Source: CAYOUV01 sp963790075 (GTDB taxonomy: Bacteria > Chloroflexota > Anaerolineae > Anaerolineales > Villigracilaceae). From it: DNA of 64,000 nucleotides. Shown here in pieces: positions 25,164 through 34,151 of the stretch. A program made the translations under genes and the position numbers. The DNA lies in assembly GCA_963790075.1 (NCBI GenBank), contig CAWBNG010000005.1, positions 62,001 through 126,000 on the forward strand, in the 5' to 3' direction. The notes below the pieces were generated by a model. The model did not search any database, had not been told where the DNA came from, and saw only the letters and a program-made list of their open reading frames with translations. Position 1 is the stretch's first letter. Each line of letters begins with the position of its first letter.

Positions 25164-26183
25164 TTATACAGTTGGTAGGTTGCGCCGCAAGATGTTGTAC
25201 ATACCCAATCCGCGCACCGCGCCTTCGACAACGCAGGTCATCGGGTTATCGACCAGGTAAGCCGGCACACCGAGGGATTTGGTCAATAGTTTATCGATCC
25301 CGCGTAGCAGGGCGCCACCGCCGCAAAGGGCCACGCCCCGGTCGATGATGTCCGATACCAGTTCCGGGGGGGTCTTTTCGAGCACGCGGCGACCGGTCTC
25401 AATCACCTGTTTAAGCGGATCTTCCAAGGCTTCGACAATCTCACCAGTGGTGAGCGTGATCGGACGGGGTAGACCGGTGACCTGGTCTTGCCCCTGAACT
25501 TCCATGCTCTGCTCTTGATCTTGCGGAACCGCGGCTCCGATCCGGATTTTGAGTTGTTCGGCGGTCACCTGGCCGATGATCACCCCATACTTGCGACGTA
25601 TGTAGGTGACAATGGCTTCGTCGAAGTCAATCCCGCCAGCACGTAAAGTCTCAGCTGAGACGATGCCATACATCGCCAGCACAGCAGATTCGGTCGCACC
25701 TCCACCCAGGCAAATGACCATGTTCCCGGAAGGCGAACCAATCGGCAGGTCCACACCCAGAGCAGCGGCCAGCGGCTGCTGGATCAGAAAGGCTTCCCGG
25801 CTGCCAGCCTCCATGACCGCCTCGTAAACAGCACGTCGTTCCACGCTGGTGACGCCATACGGCACCGAGATCATCACGCGCGGACGGAAGATACGCAGTG
25901 ATCCACTGACCTGCTGCAGCAGGTAGGACAGCAGCGCCTGGGTCACCTCGTAATCGGCGATCACACCATTTTTGAGCGGGCGCGCGACCTCGATCGACTC
26001 AGGCACACGGCCATACATGTCGCGTGCTTCTTTGCCGACTGCTACCAATTTTTCCACACCGCGCTGATCATCGACTTCGATCGCGACGATGGTGGGTTCA
26101 TCCATCAACACCTGTGTGCTGTCAGCCAAACGTGTGTTGACGGTTCCCAGGTCGATCCCCAAGTCTTTCGAAAAAAAGGCCAC
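25164..26183 (-). CDS. mreB: MreB/Mbl-type actin homologue
   Basis: 339 residues, GTG start. Actin-fold nucleotide motifs are visible: phosphate 1 DLGIDLGTVNTRL, phosphate 2 ICLGGGATESAVLAMYG and adenosine ALCGGGALLRGIDKLL. MreB directs rod-shape cell-wall synthesis. It starts 3 bases after the atpC stop, so it is the last gene of the ATP synthase operon, which is not the usual mreBCD setting. No mreC or mreD follows; the operon ends at the terminator. It could be an MreB-like paralogue with another role. Confidence 0.88.
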   Translation of the reverse strand: MAFFSKDLGIDLGTVNTRLADSTQVLMDEPTIVAIEVDDQRGVEKLVAVGKEARDMYGRVPESIEVARPLKNGVIADYEVTQALLSYLLQQVSGSLRIFRPRVMISVPYGVTSVERRAVYEAVMEAGSREAFLIQQPLAAALGVDLPIGSPSGNMVICLGGGATESAVLAMYGIVSAETLRAGGIDFDEAIVTYIRRKYGVIIGQVTAEQLKIRIGAAVPQDQEQSMEVQGQDQVTGLPRPITLTTGEIVEALEDPLKQVIETGRRVLEKTPPELVSDIIDRGVALCGGGALLRGIDKLLTKSLGVPAYLVDNPMTCVVEGAVRGLGMYNILRRNLPTV

Positions 26184-26186
26184 GGT

Positions 26187-26636
26187 TTACTGCTCTTCCT
26201 GATTATACGAGGGGCGGCGCGCGGCGCTCTTGCGGTAACGACGCGCGGCTTCCAGCCGTAGATTGGAGCGGCGCAATGCCGCCTCTACTGCAAGGTAGGT
26301 ATCGGTATCGGGTGGTTTGCCTTTGGCAAGCATCTCTTCAGCTCGCTGTTTGGCCGCATCGGCCCGTGCGATATCAATCTCTTCAACATTTTCGGCAGCA
26401 TCTGCCAAGATTGTAACAATATCGGGCTGCACTTCGGCAATTCCGCCCGCGACGGTGAACAGTTCTTCCTTCCCCTGACGGCGGACTTTAATGATTCCGA
26501 ATTTCAGGGTAGTCAGCAGCGGGGCATGATGAGGCAGAATACCCATTTCGCCCGCTGCGCCGGGGAGCACGACGATATCCGCATCCCCTTCAAAAACCAT
26601 CCGATCCTGAGAAACAATCTCGCAACGAATGGGCAT
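26187..26636 (-). CDS. atpC: F1 ATP synthase epsilon subunit
   Basis: 149 residues with the N-terminal beta-sandwich signature (CEIVSQDRMVFEGDADIVVLPGAAGEMGILPHHAPLLTTLKFG) and a helical C-terminal hairpin. Epsilon links the rotor and can inhibit ATP hydrolysis. It follows atpD by 9 bases with an AGAGG box and is followed at once by mreB. Confidence 0.95.
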   Translation of the reverse strand: MPIRCEIVSQDRMVFEGDADIVVLPGAAGEMGILPHHAPLLTTLKFGIIKVRRQGKEELFTVAGGIAEVQPDIVTILADAAENVEEIDIARADAAKQRAEEMLAKGKPPDTDTYLAVEAALRRSNLRLEAARRYRKSAARRPSYNQEEQ

Positions 26637-26645
26637 ATCAACCTC

Positions 26646-28049
26646 TCACTCGGATTTCTCCAATTGGGCAGCTTTCTCACGCACATCATCGATCGTACCG
26701 GCCATCATGAAAGCCTGTTCCGATATATCATCGCATTCGCCATTCAGGATTTCCCGGAAACCACGCACTGTTTCTTTGAGCGGTACATAACGGCCGGGGA
26801 TGCCGGTGAAACGTTCTGCCACGAAGAATGGCTGCGAGAAGAATCGCTCGATCTTGCGGGCGCGGAAGACGACCTGTTTATCGTCTTCGCTTAGTTCATC
26901 GATACCCAGAATGGCAATGATATCCTGCAAGTCCTTATAGCGCTGGAGCACCCGCTGGACTTCGTGCGCGACCTGGTAGTGTTCTTCGCCAACAATATTC
27001 GGATCCAAAATACGCGAGGTCGAGACCAGCGGATCGACGGCAGGATAAATGCCTTTTTCTACAATCGAGCGCTCAAGCGCGATAGTCGCATCCAGGTGGG
27101 TAAAGGTTACCACCGGGGCCGGATCGGAGTAGTCGTCTGCCGGAACATAGACCGCCTGCATCGAGGTGATCGAGCCGGTTCGCGTGGAGGTGATGCGCTC
27201 CTGGAGCTCGCCCATTTCGGTCGCCAGGGTCGGCTGGTAACCGACAGCGGAGGGCATACGCCCGAGCAGGGCGGATACTTCCGAACCTGACATCGAGAAG
27301 CGGAAGATGTTGTCGATGAAGAGCAGCACATCCCGGCCTTGATCGCGAAAGTATTCAGCCATCGAGAGCGCTGATAACGCTACACGCAGACGCACGCCGG
27401 GAGGCTCGTTCATCTGGCCATAAACCATGACGGTGTCCTTCATAACACCCAACTCGAGCATTTCACGGTAGAGCTGCGTACCTTCGCGGGTCCGTTCGCC
27501 GACGCCAGCAAAGACCGAGTTGCCTTCATGCTCGGTCGCCACAGAGCGGATGAGCTCCATGATGATCACGGTCTTGCCCGTCCCAGCGCCGCCGAAGATA
27601 CCGGTTTTGCCACCCTTGGTGAAGGGCGCAATTAAATCAATCACTTTGATGCCGGTCTCGAAGACATCCACGTTTGTGGTTTGCTCAGTGAACGAAGGTG
27701 CCGGGCGATGGATCGGATAGCGGGTATCAGCGTTCACCTCGCCTTTTTCGTCAACCGGGCGGCCAAGCACGTTGAAAATGCGGCCCAGAGTGGCCTCACC
27801 GACCGGTACAGTGATCGGAGCACCGGTCGCTCGAACTGGCAGTCCACGCTGCAAACCATCCGTGGTGTCCATCGAGATCGTCCGAACCCAGCTATTTCCT
27901 AAATGTTTCTGCACTTCCAAAATTAGCGGGGGTTGATCCGGTCGTTCCACTTCGAGGGCTTCGTATAATTCAGGAATTTCGCCCTCGTGAAACTCTACGT
28001 CCACCACACCACCAAGGATTTGAACAACGCGGCCACCTACTTTAGCCAT
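26646..28049 (-). CDS. atpD: F1 ATP synthase beta subunit
   Basis: 467 residues, full length. Walker A GGAGTGKT, the catalytic GERTREG region, FRFSMSGSEVSALLGRMPSAVGYQPTLATEMG and the DELSEDDK loop (family DELSEED) are all present. It is the catalytic subunit. It overlaps the end of atpG by 8 bases with an internal GGAGGCGAG ribosome-binding site. Confidence 0.97.
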   Translation of the reverse strand: MAKVGGRVVQILGGVVDVEFHEGEIPELYEALEVERPDQPPLILEVQKHLGNSWVRTISMDTTDGLQRGLPVRATGAPITVPVGEATLGRIFNVLGRPVDEKGEVNADTRYPIHRPAPSFTEQTTNVDVFETGIKVIDLIAPFTKGGKTGIFGGAGTGKTVIIMELIRSVATEHEGNSVFAGVGERTREGTQLYREMLELGVMKDTVMVYGQMNEPPGVRLRVALSALSMAEYFRDQGRDVLLFIDNIFRFSMSGSEVSALLGRMPSAVGYQPTLATEMGELQERITSTRTGSITSMQAVYVPADDYSDPAPVVTFTHLDATIALERSIVEKGIYPAVDPLVSTSRILDPNIVGEEHYQVAHEVQRVLQRYKDLQDIIAILGIDELSEDDKQVVFRARKIERFFSQPFFVAERFTGIPGRYVPLKETVRGFREILNGECDDISEQAFMMAGTIDDVREKAAQLEKSE

Positions 28050-28956
28050 TCTCGCCTCCAGTTAAAGATGATTCCTGGGCAAGTGCTTCAGCACCGCCCA
28101 CAATGTCTAAAATATCCCTGGTAATCGTCTGCTGACGTACATTATTGTATTCGAGTTGCAAGTCATTCGCCAGTTCACGCGCGTTGTCGGTTGCATTGTG
28201 CATGGCAACCATGCGCATTGCGTGCTCGCTAGCCAGCGCTTCGAGGATTGCCTGAAAGACCTGCAAGGCCGTAAAACGCGGGATGATCTCATCCAGAATT
28301 TCAGCCCCGTCGGGTTCGTAAATGTAGGCGGCTGGCGTACTTCGTTGTCTGTCGTAGACCACATGCTCGTGCTCAGCCTTTAGTTCAACCGGCAATAGTT
28401 TTTTTACTACCGGCTCTTGCCTTGACATGCTGATGAAATCAGTATAAACCAGCCAGACTTCATCGGCATCACCGTTCATGTACTCATCAACCGCCAGTCG
28501 CCCAATCGCCGAGACATCCGAATAGGCCGGGGCAGCAGGCAAGTTGCTGAATTCCGCAACGACTTGCTTGCGGCGACGCAGGAGCAAATCACGACCTTTG
28601 CGCCCAACCGCGATGTACTTAACCGGCACTTTGTAATCATCAAAATTTCGCGCTGTAAAGCGGATAATGTTCGTATTGTAAGCGCCTGCCAAACCGCGAT
28701 CGCTGCTGATGACCACCGCCAGCGCATTCCTGACGTTCATACGTTCAGTCAGCAACGGGTGCAGATTTTCGCGTCCGGGCTGCTCCGCTACGTGGGTCAG
28801 CACCTGCCAGGCTTTGGTTGCATAAGCCCGGGTGGCAACCACCGTCGCGACCGCCTTACGCACCTTGCTGGCACTGACCGCCTCAAGGGCACGGGTGACT
28901 TGGGAGATATTCTTGATGCTCCGGATACGGAGCCGCATGTCACGCGCAGAAGCCAT
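28042..28956 (-). CDS. atpG: F1 ATP synthase gamma subunit
   Basis: 304 residues, the rotor shaft. The N-terminal helix (MRLRIRSIKNISQVTRALEAVSASKVRKA) and SSDRGLAGAYNTNI are conserved, as is the C-terminal helix (HNATDNARELANDLQLEYNNVRQQTITRDILDIVGGAEAL). It lies 17 bases after atpA and overlaps atpD. Confidence 0.95.
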   Translation of the reverse strand: MASARDMRLRIRSIKNISQVTRALEAVSASKVRKAVATVVATRAYATKAWQVLTHVAEQPGRENLHPLLTERMNVRNALAVVISSDRGLAGAYNTNIIRFTARNFDDYKVPVKYIAVGRKGRDLLLRRRKQVVAEFSNLPAAPAYSDVSAIGRLAVDEYMNGDADEVWLVYTDFISMSRQEPVVKKLLPVELKAEHEHVVYDRQRSTPAAYIYEPDGAEILDEIIPRFTALQVFQAILEALASEHAMRMVAMHNATDNARELANDLQLEYNNVRQQTITRDILDIVGGAEALAQESSLTGGENG

Positions 28957-28973
28957 AAATCGCTATTCCTGCC

Positions 28974-30638
28974 TTAAACCTGGAAGGTGGATTTGAAGGT
29001 TTCCATCGCTTTGAGCAGCTTCTCATGAGTCTCATCCGTAATCACTTTCTTATCAGCGATGTCCTTGACCAATTCAGGATGAGACCCGGCCATAAAGCGC
29101 AACAGATCGCTTTCCCATTGCCGCATCTTCTCAATCGGCACCTGGCCGGCAAAACCGTTCGTCCCGGCAAACAGTACGATCACCATATTCTCCAACGACA
29201 TCGGCTTATACTGTGGTTGTTTGAGAATCTCTTGCATACGCTGACCGCGATTGAGCTGTGCCTGAGCCGCTTTGTCCAGATCGGAACCAAATTGGGCAAA
29301 AGCGGCCAGCTCACGGTAAGCGGCCATGTCCAGGCGCAGACGGGCAGCCACCTGCTTCATGGCTTTGGTCTGCGCATCACCGCCCACGCGAGAAACGGAT
29401 ATACCTACGTTTACTGCCGGGCGGATGCCAGCATTGAAAAGGTTTCCTTCCAGATAAATCTGGCCGTCCGTAATCGAGATTACATTGGTGGGGATATATG
29501 CCGAAACGTCGCCCAATAAAGTCTCGATGATCGGTAGCGCCGTCAGCGAGCCGCCGGTCCCTTTGATTTTGGCGATCTTGTAATCTCCCGCTTTTTCCAT
29601 CTCATTCACAGCTTCCAGGGCATCGTCCTTCGAGAGCGGTCCCTTGAAAACCTGGCCGTTGACGGAATCTTTTTCTTCGGCCAGCTCACCCTGGAAATCA
29701 TTTTTGACGATCACGTATTTATTGGCCAGGCGGGCTGCGCGTTCCAGCAAACGCGAGTGCAAATAGAACACATCGCCCGGATAAGCTTCACGTCCCGGCG
29801 GGCGGCGCAGCAGCAACGAAACCTGGCGATAAGCCCAGGCGTGCTTGGACAGGTCATCATAAATCACCAGCGCATCGCGGCCGGTTTCCATGAACTCTTC
29901 ACCAATCGCACAGCCGGCATAAGGCGCAATGTACTGCATGGCAGCCGGATCATCGGCAGAGGCAAGCACAATAATGGTATGCTCCATGGCACCGTAGCGC
30001 TCAAGAATGCCAAGCGTGCGAGCTACCGCGGCCTTCTTCTGGCCGATCGCCACATAGATGCAGGTTAGATCTTTCCCTTTTTGATTGATGATCGTATCGA
30101 TCGCGATGGCGGTTTTACCGGTCTGGCGATCACCAATAATCAACTCGCGTTGGCCGCGGCCGATCGGGATCATCGCATCAATCGGCTTGATACCGGTCTG
30201 GACCGGGGTATCCACATCCTGACGGTAAACCACGCCGGGAGCAATCCGTTCGATTGGGCGGAAACCGGAGGCTTAAATCGGTCCCTTGCCATCGATGGGC
30301 TGGCCCAAGGCATTGACCACACGTCCGATCAGGCCATCCCCCACGGGGACGGAAGCAATTCGACCTGTCGCGCGCACACTCATCCCCTCAACGATTTCGT
30401 CGTACTCACCCATAATGATGACACCGACGCTGTCTTTTTCCAGGTTGAACGCCACCCCGATCACGCCATTCTGAAATTGGACCAGTTCCTGCGATTTGAC
30501 ATTGGCCAAGCCCGCCACGTGGGCAATACCGTCACCAGTTTCCCCTACTGTCCCAATATCGCTGATTTCCGTCTCGGGATGATAAGAATCGATTTGTTCT
30601 TGAAGGTCACTGGTGATCTGTTTGATCAAATCCGACAT
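28974..30638 (-). pseudogene. atpA: F1 ATP synthase alpha subunit with an in-frame stop codon
   Basis: The frame runs from ATG 30638 (GGAGGCGAA box) to the stop at 28974, about 554 codons, fully family-like on both sides of one TAA at 30273-30275 (codon 122). Before it: ALGQPIDGKGPI. After it: ASGFRPIERIAPGVVYRQDVD, Walker A GDRQTGKT, VSRVGGDAQ. No bases are lost or gained, so this is a nonsense substitution (family residue usually Glu or Lys; GAA or AAA to TAA). As read, the chain stops after the beta-barrel domain. Nothing else is decayed in the operon. Sequence error, true mutation or readthrough are all possible. Genes for delta, a, b and c subunits are not adjacent. Confidence 0.9.
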
Positions 30639-30713
30639 TTCGCCTCCACGCCAGTATTTTAATAAATTCAAGCCCAAATTCCGGGCGCTATAATAGTCCA
30701 ATGATGTACAATA

Positions 30714-30740
30714 GCCCGGATAAGAAACTCCTATCCGGGC
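30714..30740. other. Hairpin in the atpA/ligase divergent intergenic region
   Basis: gcccggata / tatccgggc around a 9-base loop, with no T tract. The 330-base gap must hold the promoters of both divergent genes. TTGTAC and TATTAT boxes occur on the minus strand at about 30690-30712 but with poor spacing. Confidence 0.4.
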
Positions 30741-30967
30741 ATATACGCAATTCAGTCAGTTTTAAATCGACGGTAGAATAAGCCCATTGGGTTCGCTATC
30801 TCCGTTGTGGCTGGTTCTGCGTTTTTAACTCGATTTAGCTGGTTACAGAACGCACTAATCATACCTGAAAGGCTTTTTCTTGTCCAGTTACAAAAATCAC
30901 TCTTGCCATTCGGAGACAATGCTTTATACTATTCTCGTTGGGAAGACACAATTATTAAGGAGTATCC

Positions 30968-32137
30968 ATGTCTGAAAAGGCTTTAGAACCGGAAGAGAAA
31001 CCTCCCAGTATCTGGCCCAAGGAGAAATCCCACTGGCTGGTAGCCGTTTTGGCCAATATCAAGGACGACAACATCACCCGTCCGGCAAACGTGCCACCCG
31101 ATGCCTACGCGGACTACGACCACATTGAGACGATCCATTTGATTCGAACTGCGCTCGAATCTGACGGCCACGAAACGATCTTTATCCCGGCTGATAGAAA
31201 TCTGCCATACGCCCTGCAAGAACAAAAACCGGATATTTGCTTCAACATCGCCGAGGGATTAGGCGGAGACGCCCGCGAGGCGCATGTCCCGGCTTTGCTG
31301 GAACTGCTCAATATCCCCTACACCGGTTCGCGCGTGCTGACGAATGCCATCTCGCTCGATAAAACCCTGACCAAGCGCATCTGGCGTGACCGTAACCTGC
31401 CGGTAGCCCCTTTCCAAGAATTCACCACCGGCGATGAGCCGCTGCGCCACGACCTGCGTTTCCCTTTATTTGTAAAACCAGCCCGTGAGGGGACCGGCAT
31501 GGGCGTGGACACCAAGGCGATCGTCAATGATGAGGCCGAATTACGCGAGCGCACCAAGTACGTGATCGAAATGTACAGACAGCCTGCCCTGGTAGAGACC
31601 TTCCTATCCGGGCGCGAGTTCACTGTCGGGATCATGGGGCGCGCCGACGCCAAACGCTTCAGCCGCCATCCCGAATGGTACGACAAGGACGGCTTCCACC
31701 GCTTCCCCATCCTGGAACTGGACAGCTCACGCTCGGTCACACCCAATATTTACAGCCACTCCGCGAAAGCCAAGGATGTTGGCACGGCGGGGGCTCCCAA
31801 CTACATCTGCCCGGCTGAAATCGACCCGGAACTGACCAAGAAATTCCATCATTACGCCTGGCGCGCCCACCTAGTGCTCGGGGCTCTGGACATCTCACGC
31901 ACCGATATTCGTTTCGACAGCGACGGCAATCCTCGCCTGCTGGAAATCAACACCTTGCCCGGATTGACTCCCGGCTACAGTGACTTATGCCTGGAGGCCG
32001 CCACCGAGGGGATCAGCTACGAAGATTTGTTACTTGAAATCCTGTACCAGGCTGCCGGTCGCTGGGGGATGATCGAAGCCAGAGAGCTACCACCCGAGCC
32101 GCCCAAGAAGCGGACCGGGCCGCTGGTTTCAAAATAA
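30968..32137 (+). CDS. D-alanine-D-alanine ligase-like ATP-grasp protein
   Basis: 389 residues. The ATP-grasp features include FNIAEGLGGDAREAHVPALLELLNIPYTGS, the lysine in LFVKPAREGTGMGV, VETFLSGREFTVGIMG, and RTDIRFDSDGNPRLLEINTLPGLTPGYSD with the metal-binding Asp/Glu/Asn. This is the Ddl fold. The N-terminal extension of about 35 charged residues and the C-terminal tail make it longer than typical Ddl (~310), so a related dipeptide or peptide ligase is possible. It has an AAGGAG box and is divergent from the atp operon. Confidence 0.82.
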   Translation: MSEKALEPEEKPPSIWPKEKSHWLVAVLANIKDDNITRPANVPPDAYADYDHIETIHLIRTALESDGHETIFIPADRNLPYALQEQKPDICFNIAEGLGGDAREAHVPALLELLNIPYTGSRVLTNAISLDKTLTKRIWRDRNLPVAPFQEFTTGDEPLRHDLRFPLFVKPAREGTGMGVDTKAIVNDEAELRERTKYVIEMYRQPALVETFLSGREFTVGIMGRADAKRFSRHPEWYDKDGFHRFPILELDSSRSVTPNIYSHSAKAKDVGTAGAPNYICPAEIDPELTKKFHHYAWRAHLVLGALDISRTDIRFDSDGNPRLLEINTLPGLTPGYSDLCLEAATEGISYEDLLLEILYQAAGRWGMIEARELPPEPPKKRTGPLVSK

Positions 32138-32144
32138 CGAGATT

Positions 32145-32180
32145 GCGACGCACCTCAATCGGTGCGTCGCTCGCTTTTTA
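32145..32180 (+). terminator. Rho-independent terminator
   Basis: gcgacgcacc / ggtgcgtcgc stem with loop tcaatc and TTTTT at 32175. It lies between the ligase gene and the convergent NrfD paralogue. Confidence 0.85.
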
Positions 32181-32202
32181 TGTTCTTCTTCCTGTCCGGG
32201 AA

Positions 32203-33639
32203 TTATTCGAGGTCCGTTTTACTTGTCAGCGTTGACTTGCCGACCTGACGCAGAGAGTATTCCATCTGCCCTTCTTGCACTTCCCAGGTCGAGACGACTG
32301 GCACAAAGCGGGAAGCTACCAAATACAGCAAGATAAAAAACGCCAGAGTGCCAAGTGATAGGGAAATTTCAACCCAGCTGATATGATATACTCGCCAGGT
32401 AAATGGATCGGTGGTGACAGTCAGCGAACCCGGCACAATCAAGAAACGCTCGAGCCACATCCCAATGTTGATAAACAACCCGATGACAAACATGACCCAC
32501 GGTGTTCGACGGATCCGTTTACTCCACAGCAATGTCCAGGGTATGACCAGGTTGCCGATCAACATCAGAGCGAACAACCAAACCATGGGATTCTGCTGGT
32601 GAAACGTTAAAAGGAATTTATCCAGTTTATTTCCGCCATACCAGGGCACCAGATAATCATTGAAGAAAAAGTATGCCCAAGCCATCGAAATGATCAGCAT
32701 CAATTTTCCCAGGGCATCGAAGACTTCCAAGCGGATGAAGTAATCCATATGTTTCATCGTGCTGCGAATTACGAACAAGGCCATAACCAGCGCTGCTATA
32801 CCCGAATGAATCGCTCCAATCACAAAGTATGGCCCGAAGACCGATGAGGCCCAACCGGGGCGCGTCCCCATGGCAAAGTCCCAGGAGACAACAGTCGTGA
32901 CCGAGACCATTACTGGGATCATGGCAAAGGAAAAGATTTTCATCGCCGAACGCAGGTGTGTCCATTCTCCTTCTGTGCCGCGAAAACCCAGTGCCAGGAT
33001 GCGGTATAACTTTTTGCGCCAGCCGGTTGATCGGTCCCGTGCCATCGCCAAATCCGGGATCAAGGGCAGGTACAGGTAGAGCGCGCTGACGATCATGTAG
33101 GTATTGATCGCCATGAAATCCCACATCAGGGGCGAATGAAAGTCCGGCCAGATCCCTCGCTGGTTGGGATACGGAAGTATCCAATAAACGCGCCAGGGGC
33201 GCCCGAGGTGAAAGAAGACACTCAAACCAGTTTGGATAATCCCAAAGACGGCCATGAATTCGGCTGCTCGCGTGATCGAGCGATGAAAGTTTGTTTTGAA
33301 CACGCGTAATAAGGCCGAAACGAAAGCCCCTGTATGACTGATACCGATCCAGAAAACCGTATTGGAGAGAAATACCCCCCAATAAATCGGGCGCGTATCA
33401 CCGGTCACACCCAGTCCATTGAAAATCAGGTAGCCCCAGACGCCAAACAATCCCACAGCTACAAAAACAGCCAAAGGGATGGCTAGTGCCCAAAACTTCC
33501 AACCGGTTTCCCGCATGGCATCCATCACCATGCTGTTCATTTCACGGCGCGGCCTTGGGTCAAGGACCAAGTGCTCACGGCGTAATTCTTCTTGCTCTGC
33601 TGCTTGATAATCAGGTGAATTACTGGCAAGTACGGCCAT
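32203..33639 (-). CDS. NrfD/PsrC-type quinol-interacting membrane subunit, paralogue of ActC
   Basis: 478 residues with about ten transmembrane helices. It is a close paralogue of the gene at 36686, sharing long identical blocks (PDFHSPLMWDFMAINTY, LAMARDRSTGWRKK, GFRGTEGEW, RPGWASSVFGPYFVIGA). In alternative complex III, ActC and ActF are both NrfD-like, but ActF is usually more divergent than this. The gene stands apart from the main operon, with its own GGAGG box and about 370 bases upstream. It may be a recent duplicate serving as ActF or an alternative ActC. Confidence 0.85.
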   Translation of the reverse strand: MAVLASNSPDYQAAEQEELRREHLVLDPRPRREMNSMVMDAMRETGWKFWALAIPLAVFVAVGLFGVWGYLIFNGLGVTGDTRPIYWGVFLSNTVFWIGISHTGAFVSALLRVFKTNFHRSITRAAEFMAVFGIIQTGLSVFFHLGRPWRVYWILPYPNQRGIWPDFHSPLMWDFMAINTYMIVSALYLYLPLIPDLAMARDRSTGWRKKLYRILALGFRGTEGEWTHLRSAMKIFSFAMIPVMVSVTTVVSWDFAMGTRPGWASSVFGPYFVIGAIHSGIAALVMALFVIRSTMKHMDYFIRLEVFDALGKLMLIISMAWAYFFFNDYLVPWYGGNKLDKFLLTFHQQNPMVWLFALMLIGNLVIPWTLLWSKRIRRTPWVMFVIGLFINIGMWLERFLIVPGSLTVTTDPFTWRVYHISWVEISLSLGTLAFFILLYLVASRFVPVVSTWEVQEGQMEYSLRQVGKSTLTSKTDLE

Positions 33640-34005
33640 AAGACAAGCCTCCGATTAGATTGGTTGAACCTCGAAAAAATCTGGGGCAACCATATTTCAC
33701 GTTAGATTTGGGCCATATGACTGGTGCGCTTATTTTTTTTCATCGATGTGGCCTCAAACTTTTACGCCTAACGGGCAGGCCTGGCATCAGGGGTTTAGAA
33801 TAGCATGCAGAGCGGTTTTTGACCTTATGTTTGTTTCACATCAATCTTATGACTTCATTAAAGAGGCTTAGTGCATAGGTTTCCCCTGGCTCTTTGTGAT
33901 GTTAAACAGGGTTTCTCCTACCAATAAAAAGAATACATCTTTTTTACGTATCGTGACTGTCTCACTTTTCTTTGGTATAATTCCCGCCGCCAAGTATGGC
34001 ACCGT
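33640..34005. other. Gene-free stretch with tRNA-Ser promoter
   Basis: About 365 bases between the divergent NrfD gene and tRNA-Ser. It holds the tRNA promoter at 33953-33980; nothing else is recognised. Confidence 0.6.
33953..33980 (+). promoter_or_regulatory. tRNA-Ser promoter
   Basis: GTGACT (33953-33958), 16-base spacer, TATAAT (33975-33980), about 25 bases before the mature tRNA. Confidence 0.7.
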
Positions 34006-34095
34006 GGAGAGGTCGCGTAGTCTGGCTTAGCGCGCACGCTTGGAAAGCGTGTAACCTGCAAGGGTTCGCGGGTTCGAATCCCGCCCTCTCCGCCA
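34006..34095 (+). tRNA. tRNA-Ser(GGA)
   Basis: Acceptor GGAGAGG / CCTCTCC, anticodon stem CACGC/GCGTG with loop TTGGAAA (anticodon GGA), a long class II variable arm, T loop TTCGAAT, discriminator G and an encoded CCA end. It is followed by a terminator. Confidence 0.96.
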
Positions 34096-34100
34096 AACAA

Positions 34101-34136
34101 AAAAGACACCGGCGGAATCTTCCGGTGTCTTTTGTA
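34101..34136. terminator. Bidirectional terminator after tRNA-Ser
   Basis: aaaagacaccgg / ccggtgtctttt stem with a 9-base loop. It also ends the convergent alternative complex III operon. Confidence 0.92.
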
Positions 34137-34151
34137 TTATTCTAAGCTAAT

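Noticed and set aside
30233..30235. GTG 30233 as the true atpA start
   Set aside because: It would remove the conserved N-terminal beta-barrel, which is encoded in the same frame just upstream with a good ribosome-binding site.
33918..34109. Minus-strand frame of 63 codons with GGEGGIRTREPLQVTRFPSVRAK
   Set aside because: It is antisense to tRNA-Ser; this peptide is a well-known spurious annotation over serine tRNA genes.
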